Source of the DNA: Thermohalobaculum sp039030915
GTDB lineage: Bacteria > Pseudomonadota > Alphaproteobacteria > Rhodobacterales > Rhodobacteraceae
NCBI GenBank assembly: GCA_039030915.1
Contig: JBCCDG010000001.1
Coordinates: forward strand, 1-64,000
DNA: 64,000 nt
Reading direction: 5' to 3'
Shown here: positions 59,739 to 64,000 of the stretch, in pieces
How positions within the stretch are numbered: position 1 is the first letter of the stretch
How the letters are laid out: each line of letters opens with the position of its first letter
Position numbers and translations under genes: made by a program
Notes under the pieces: model-generated
What the model was told of the DNA's origin: nothing
Seen by the model: the letters and a program-made list of their open reading frames with translations, nothing else
Databases searched by the model: none

Positions 59739-60869
59739 CTATCGCCCGGCGCCCACTGGCTCGGCCGTCTCGATCGTCTCCGCCGCCGCGATGTCCCGCG
59801 CGCTGGCGATGGGCAGACGCAGCTTCATGCGCGTCCAGCCCGGCTCGCTCTCGCAGGAAATCACGCCGCCATGGTCCGTCATCGCCTTGGAGACGAACGC
59901 GAGCCCGAGGCCCGAGCCATTGTTCTTCGAGGTCACGAAGGGCTCGAAGATATGGCGCTTCATCTCGTCGGGCACGCCGCTGCCGTTGTCGGCGATGGTC
60001 ACCTGGAGCGGCAATGACGCCCGCTTGCCCGAAGGACCGACGACCTTGATTCCGGCACGGTAGCCCGTACGCACCGTGATCAATCCGCCAACTTCTGGCG
60101 TGGCTTCGCCGGCGTTCTTCAACAGGTTTATGAAGATCTGGATCAGCTGGTCCGGATCGCCCATGACCGGCGGCAGCGAGGGGTCGTACTCCTCGATGAA
60201 CCGTGCGTGCCGTGCAAACCCGGCCTTCGCGGCCTTCACCGCCCGGTCGAGCACGTCGTGGATGTTCACCGGCACGGAGTGGCGTGGCCCGATGGCGCCA
60301 AATTCCTCGACCTGGGCGAGGAGACTGCTGATCCGGTCCGCTTCGGCGCGGATCAGCTCGGTCAGCTCACGATCCCGCTCGCCAAGGTTCATCTCCAGAA
60401 GCTGGGCGGCGCCCGAGATGCCGGCCAGCGGGTTCTTGACCTCATGCGCCAGCATGGCCGCCATACCGGTCATCGAGCGTGCCGCATCGCGATGGGTGAG
60501 CGAGCGATCCATCGAATCCGCGATCGCACGCGGCTGCAGCATCAGCAGCAGAGGCCGCCCTGCCCCAGCCCCGCCGATCTGTGCGACCGAAAGATCGACG
60601 AGCCGCGTCGGCGCCTCAGGCCAGGAAAGCTCGACGTCGTAATCCGCCATACTGATCCCATCGCGCGCCGCCTGCTCCACGAGCGCCATGACGCGGCTGC
60701 CCGAGCCCGCATACTCCGACAGCCGCCCGCCCTTGAGCTGCCGTTCGGAGGCCGCCAGGAAATGCTCTGCGGTGGCGTTCACCGCCAGGATCTCGCCCTC
60801 GGGCGAGAGCACGAGCGCAGGGTTCGGCAGCGCGTTCCAGAGCGCACCTTCGTCCAGATCGGGCATCAT
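59739..60869 (-). CDS. ntrB: Nitrogen regulation histidine kinase NtrB
   Basis: 376 residues, cytoplasmic. PAS domain (LWNALPNPALVLSPEGEILAVNATAEHFL), HisKA with the phospho-histidine in AAMLAHEVKNPLAGISGAAQLLE, N-box IQIFINLLKNAGEA, VTIADNGSGVPDEM and the GSGLGLAFVSK ATP lid. It responds to PII (GlnB) and phosphorylates or dephosphorylates NtrC. The ATG at 60869 overlaps the dusB stop (ATGA); a second ATG follows directly. Confidence 0.96.
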   Translation of the reverse strand: MMPDLDEGALWNALPNPALVLSPEGEILAVNATAEHFLAASERQLKGGRLSEYAGSGSRVMALVEQAARDGISMADYDVELSWPEAPTRLVDLSVAQIGGAGAGRPLLLMLQPRAIADSMDRSLTHRDAARSMTGMAAMLAHEVKNPLAGISGAAQLLEMNLGERDRELTELIRAEADRISSLLAQVEEFGAIGPRHSVPVNIHDVLDRAVKAAKAGFARHARFIEEYDPSLPPVMGDPDQLIQIFINLLKNAGEATPEVGGLITVRTGYRAGIKVVGPSGKRASLPLQVTIADNGSGVPDEMKRHIFEPFVTSKNNGSGLGLAFVSKAMTDHGGVISCESEPGWTRMKLRLPIASARDIAAAETIETAEPVGAGR

Positions 60870-61861
60870 GCTGCCAGCGCCTCCTCCGCAGCCTCGAGCG
60901 GCGGAACGCCGTCACGCAAAAGCCTTGCCACGTCTGCCGGTGTCTCGGCCCGCATCAGCGCGGCACGGAGCGCGCCGGAGCCCGGCAACCGCGCGAGATA
61001 CCAGCCAAGATGCTTGCGCGCCGTCCTGAGGCCGATCTCCGGGCCGTAGTGGTCGAGCTGCGCCGCGTGATGGCGACAGATGAGCGCTGCCAGCGCAGCG
61101 CCGCGAGGTGCTGCGAGGACAGGCCGACCCGCGAGCCCCGCCGCGATCTGAGCCGGCACCCATGGCGCGCCCTGCGCCCCACGCCCCACCATCACCGCGG
61201 CGGCGCCGGAGGCTGCCAGTGCCGCGCGGGCGCTCGCGAGGTCGACGATATCCCCATTCGCGATGACCGGTACGCGCACGGCCTCGACCACCGCGCGGAT
61301 CGACGCCCAGTCCGCCCTGCCCCTGTAGAAGTCGCATCGGGTACGTCCGTGTACGGTGATCGCCTGCACGCCGGCTGCCTCCGCCCTCACCGCAATCTGC
61401 GGCGCGTTCATGGCACCCCGGTCCCAGCCGAGCCGCATCTTCAGCGTTACGGGTACGTCGACGGCGTCGACGACGGCCTCGACAAGCGAGAGCGCATGGT
61501 CCGGATCCCGCATCAGCGCGGAGCCCGAAAGCCCGTTCGTCACCTTCTTGGCGGGGCATCCCATGTTGATGTCGATAATGCGCGCGCCGTCGCCTGCGAG
61601 CCTGCGCGCCGCCTCCGCCATCCAGCGTGCCTCGCGTCCCGCGATCTGCACGGCAGTGAGCGCGTCGCCCGCCGCGAGCTCCGCTTTCTGCCGTACGGAA
61701 GGCTTGGCCTCGACCATCTCGCGGCTCGCCACCATTTCGGATACCACGAGCCCCGCGCCGTATTCGGCGACGATTGAACGGAAAGGCCGGTCCGTAACGC
61801 CTGCCATGGGCGCAAGGATCACCGGCTCTTTGATGACGATATGGCCAATCTTCAGTGTCAT
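60866..61861 (-). CDS. dusB: tRNA-dihydrouridine synthase DusB (NifR3)
   Basis: 331 residues, an FMN TIM barrel reducing uridine in the tRNA D-loop. Seen: VILAPMAGVTDRPFR, the catalytic Cys102 in DINMGCPAKKV, LKMRLGWD, ITVHGRTRCDFYRG, VIANGDI and AVMVGRGAQGAPW. The ATG at 61861 has GAGG 8 bases upstream and gives the family N-terminus; longer starts are not supported. It heads the dusB-ntrB-ntrC unit as nifR3 does in Rhodobacter and Azospirillum. Confidence 0.95.
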   Translation of the reverse strand: MTLKIGHIVIKEPVILAPMAGVTDRPFRSIVAEYGAGLVVSEMVASREMVEAKPSVRQKAELAAGDALTAVQIAGREARWMAEAARRLAGDGARIIDINMGCPAKKVTNGLSGSALMRDPDHALSLVEAVVDAVDVPVTLKMRLGWDRGAMNAPQIAVRAEAAGVQAITVHGRTRCDFYRGRADWASIRAVVEAVRVPVIANGDIVDLASARAALAASGAAAVMVGRGAQGAPWVPAQIAAGLAGRPVLAAPRGAALAALICRHHAAQLDHYGPEIGLRTARKHLGWYLARLPGSGALRAALMRAETPADVARLLRDGVPPLEAAEEALAA

Positions 61862-61993
61862 GCTCAATTCCTCGGCACACCCCATAGCGTAAACGCTGCC
61901 CCTTGTCTCGCACAACCCACCCTCATAGAGAGCAGCCGGACAAGGCGCGCATCGAGGTGCGCCGATCCAGAGCCCGAGCAGGCCGGGAGGCTC

Positions 61994-63211
61994 ATGCAGG
62001 TCGCCGCCGTCATCGTCGCCGCCGGGCGCGGCCTCCGCCTCGGTGGGCCAGTGCCGAAGCAGTACCGCGAGATCGGCGGGCGCATGGTGCTTTGCCGCAC
62101 GATCGCCGCGGCGCTGGCAAATCCTCGCATCACGCGTGTCCTGACCGCCATCACCGAGGATTGCCGCAGCCTGTATGACGAGGCCGTGGCGGGCATCGCC
62201 GATCCCCGCCTCACCGCGGCCATTCCCGGCGGTGCGGAGCGGGCGGACACGGTGCGCCTCGCGCTAGAGGCGCTGGAGCCTACGGCGCCCGATATCGTCC
62301 TCGTCCACGACGCCGCGCGCCCGTTCGCGTCGGCCGGCCTCTGGGAGGCGCTGATCGACGCCGCCGCCGGCAGCGAGGGCGCCATCGCGGCCGAGCCGGT
62401 GGTCGATGCGCTCTGGGCCGAGGGCGCCGGCACCGATGGCGCCGTTCCAACCGGCTGCTGCGACGCGCCGCGCCCTCGCGCCGGCCTTTGGCGCGCGCAG
62501 ACACCGCAGGCCTTTCCCTTCGCGGCCCTCCTCGCCGCCCACCGCACGGAAGCGGAGAGCGACGCGCCGAGCGCGCTCGACGATGCGGAGGTCTTCCGCC
62601 GCTCCGGCGGCACGGTCCGCCTCATCCCCGGCGAGCCCGACAACTTCAAGATCACGACGCCCGCCGACCTCGCCCGCGCCGAGCGCCTGGTCGCCGAAAG
62701 GGAGCCTGCCATGCCGAGCCGCATCGACGTCCGCACCGGCCACGGCTTCGACGTCCACCGCTTCGGGCCGGGCGATCATGTCATGCTCTGCGGCGTCGCC
62801 GTACCCCATAGCCACGGTCTCGTCGGTCATTCGGACGCAGATGTCGGCCTCCATGCGCTGGCGGATGCGCTCTACGGCGCGCTTGCGGAGGGCGACATCG
62901 GCACCCATTTCCCGCCCTCCGATCCGCAATGGAAGGGTGCCGAGAGCCATGTCTTCCTGGCCCATGCCGGCCAGCGGGTCACAGCCCGCGGCGGGCGCAT
63001 CTCGAACGTCGATGTCACGCTTCTTTGCGAGCGGCCGAAGATCGGGCCGCATGCCGAGGCCATGCGGGCGGAGATCGGGCGCATCCTCGGCCTCGCGACC
63101 GACCGCATCGGCCTCAAGGCCACCACGATGGAGCGCATGGGCTTTGTCGGGCGGGAAGAAGGGATGGGCTGCATCGCCACGGCGACCGTGATCCTGGGAG
63201 AGACCTCATGA
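61994..63211 (+). CDS. ispDF: Bifunctional IspD/IspF (isoprenoid MEP pathway)
   Basis: 405 residues. Residues 1-225 are IspD, making CDP-methylerythritol (VAAVIVAAGRGLRLGGPVPKQYREIGG, VLVHDAARPF, LWRAQTPQAF). From about 240 it is IspF, which forms methylerythritol cyclodiphosphate (RTGHGFDVHRFGPGDHVMLCGV, GHSDADVGLHALADALYGA, DIGTHFPPSD). The fusion is common in alphaproteobacteria. The ATG at 61994 follows GGGAGG. The stop overlaps pgpA (ATGA). The gene is divergent from dusB across 132 bases. Confidence 0.96.
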   Translation: MQVAAVIVAAGRGLRLGGPVPKQYREIGGRMVLCRTIAAALANPRITRVLTAITEDCRSLYDEAVAGIADPRLTAAIPGGAERADTVRLALEALEPTAPDIVLVHDAARPFASAGLWEALIDAAAGSEGAIAAEPVVDALWAEGAGTDGAVPTGCCDAPRPRAGLWRAQTPQAFPFAALLAAHRTEAESDAPSALDDAEVFRRSGGTVRLIPGEPDNFKITTPADLARAERLVAEREPAMPSRIDVRTGHGFDVHRFGPGDHVMLCGVAVPHSHGLVGHSDADVGLHALADALYGALAEGDIGTHFPPSDPQWKGAESHVFLAHAGQRVTARGGRISNVDVTLLCERPKIGPHAEAMRAEIGRILGLATDRIGLKATTMERMGFVGREEGMGCIATATVILGETS

Positions 63212-63708
63212 GCCTGGCCGAACGTATCGCGACGCTCTTCGGCATCGGGCTCATCCCCGGGCCTCAGGGCACCATCGCCAGCCTCGCGACCCTGCCGCTG
63301 GCCTGGCTCCTCCACGTGATCGGCGGCTTCTGGCTCTTCCTGCCGGCCTCTCTCGCGATCGCGGCGCTGGCCTGGTGGGCGACGCACGAGACGCTGGCGG
63401 CGCGCGGCGTGACCGACGGCGACCCGCAGGACATCGTGATCGACGAGGTGGCGGGTCAGCTCATAGCCTTCTGGCCGCTCTCCCTCGGCCTCACGCTCAC
63501 GGGTGCGGCCGCGCATGTCTGGCCCTGGCCGGGCGTCGTTGCCGCATTCCTCCTCTTCCGCCTCTTCGATATCTGGAAGCCGGGCCCCGTCGGATGGGCG
63601 GAGCGGCTGCCGGGAGCGACGGGCATCATGGCGGATGATTGCCTCGCCGGCATCGCCGCGGCCATCGTGGCGGCCCTTGCCGCGGGAGTTGCCCATGGAT
63701 GGTTCTGA
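63208..63708 (+). CDS. pgpA: Phosphatidylglycerophosphatase A
   Basis: 166 residues with about four membrane helices. The family signature is clear: FGIGLIPGPQGTIASLATLPLAW, then DPQDIVIDEVAGQLIAF with the conserved acidic residues, FLLFRLFDIWKPGPVGWAERLPGATGIMADDCLAGI. It removes the phosphate from phosphatidylglycerophosphate to give phosphatidylglycerol in the inner membrane. The start overlaps the ispDF stop, and its end overlaps the pncC start by 14 bases, so the three are probably one transcript. Confidence 0.94.
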   Translation: MSLAERIATLFGIGLIPGPQGTIASLATLPLAWLLHVIGGFWLFLPASLAIAALAWWATHETLAARGVTDGDPQDIVIDEVAGQLIAFWPLSLGLTLTGAAAHVWPWPGVVAAFLLFRLFDIWKPGPVGWAERLPGATGIMADDCLAGIAAAIVAALAAGVAHGWF

Positions 63709-64000
63709 CCACCTCGCCGAGCTCGCGGAGGGGCTGCTCACCGTCTGCGCCAAGAAGCAGCTCATGGTCTGCACGGCGGAGAGCTGTACGGGCGGGCTCA
63801 TCACCGCGGTGCTGACGGACATCCCCGGCTCGTCGGCGGTGGTGGAGCGCGGCTACGTTACCTACTCGAACGAAGCGAAGACCGAGATGCTGGGCGTGCC
63901 CGCCGCTCTCATCACGCAGCATGGCGCCGTCTCCGAGCCGGTGGCCCGTGCCATGGCCAAGGGTGCCCTCGTCAGAAGCCGCGCCGACCTTGCAGTTGCC
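63695..64000 (+). CDS. pncC: CinA C-terminal domain / nicotinamide-nucleotide amidohydrolase, 3' end outside window
   Basis: The first 102 residues are visible and the frame is open to the window end. It starts MDGSDHLAELAEGLLTVCAK and carries the PncC/CinA_C signature TAESCTGGLITAVLTDIPGSSAVVERGYVTYSNEAK, with the catalytic serine in ESCTGG, then MLGVPAALITQHGAVSEPVARAMA. It deamidates NMN to nicotinate mononucleotide. It is the stand-alone form, without the N-terminal CinA domain. It overlaps pgpA by 14 bases. Confidence 0.92.
   Translation, partial: MDGSDHLAELAEGLLTVCAKKQLMVCTAESCTGGLITAVLTDIPGSSAVVERGYVTYSNEAKTEMLGVPAALITQHGAVSEPVARAMAKGALVRSRADLAVA

Overview
The window comes from a GC-rich alphaproteobacterial chromosome, most likely Rhodobacterales. 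The evidence is the gene order dusB-ntrB-ntrC-ntrY-ntrX-trkA-trkH-hfq-hflX, the aerobic cobaltochelatase genes cobS and cobT beside a J-domain protein and bolA, a mitochondrial-type complex I accessory subunit (NDUFA12), a fused ispDF, an RNase E with a very large acidic insertion, and a GTTC-N7-GTTC LexA box. Almost everything is ordinary housekeeping chromosome. No prophage, plasmid module, CRISPR array or rRNA operon is visible.

Layout. 1-2000: the end of a RidA gene, an ATC-hydrolase-family gene, 565 non-coding bases, tRNA-Ser(GGA) and a small membrane protein. 2000-9800: cobT and cobS, separated by four small genes (one interrupted by a stop codon, one of lower GC), then an SDR oxidoreductase, a decayed IS3-type transposase, a DUF3253 gene, a J-domain gene and bolA. 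9800-16600: DUF4177, gluQRS, a Lys/Ala/Pro-rich helix-hairpin-helix protein, tpiA, an A-type Fe-S carrier, and a sufT-like / SatD-like / DUF3307 run with repeated boxes. 16700-24600: periplasmic GDPD, tgt, fadL with a cluster of palindromes upstream, NDUFA12-mlaD-methyltransferase-DUF2155, aat, GNAT. 24500-31300: zinc metallopeptidase, accBC, DsbA-like oxidoreductase, M48 protease, aminotransferase. 31300-47300: rne, amidase, PBP1A, prfB, a secreted orphan, ligA, GNAT, recG. 47270-47650: a 42-residue membrane protein behind a perfect LexA-box match and ahead of a strong terminator. 47700-61900: a long minus-strand block with hflX, hfq, trkH, trkA, ntrXYCB and dusB. 62000-64000: ispDF, pgpA and the start of pncC/cinA.

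How the genes work together. CobS and CobT are the AAA+ and VWA partners of CobN in cobalt insertion. Tgt and GluQRS act in queuosine modification of tRNA. RNase E and Hfq act in mRNA turnover and sRNA action. NtrBC and NtrYX control nitrogen and redox/envelope responses, beside potassium uptake (TrkAH). LigA and RecG, with the SOS-controlled small gene next to them, form a DNA-repair neighbourhood.

The points most worth a second look are the hidden SOS-controlled small membrane protein, the HflX whose P-loop lysine is replaced by threonine, the SatD-like/DUF3307 pair with its repeat array, the palindrome cluster upstream of fadL, and the genes lying between cobS and cobT. All protein assignments rest on reading motifs and recalling families; no database search was run.
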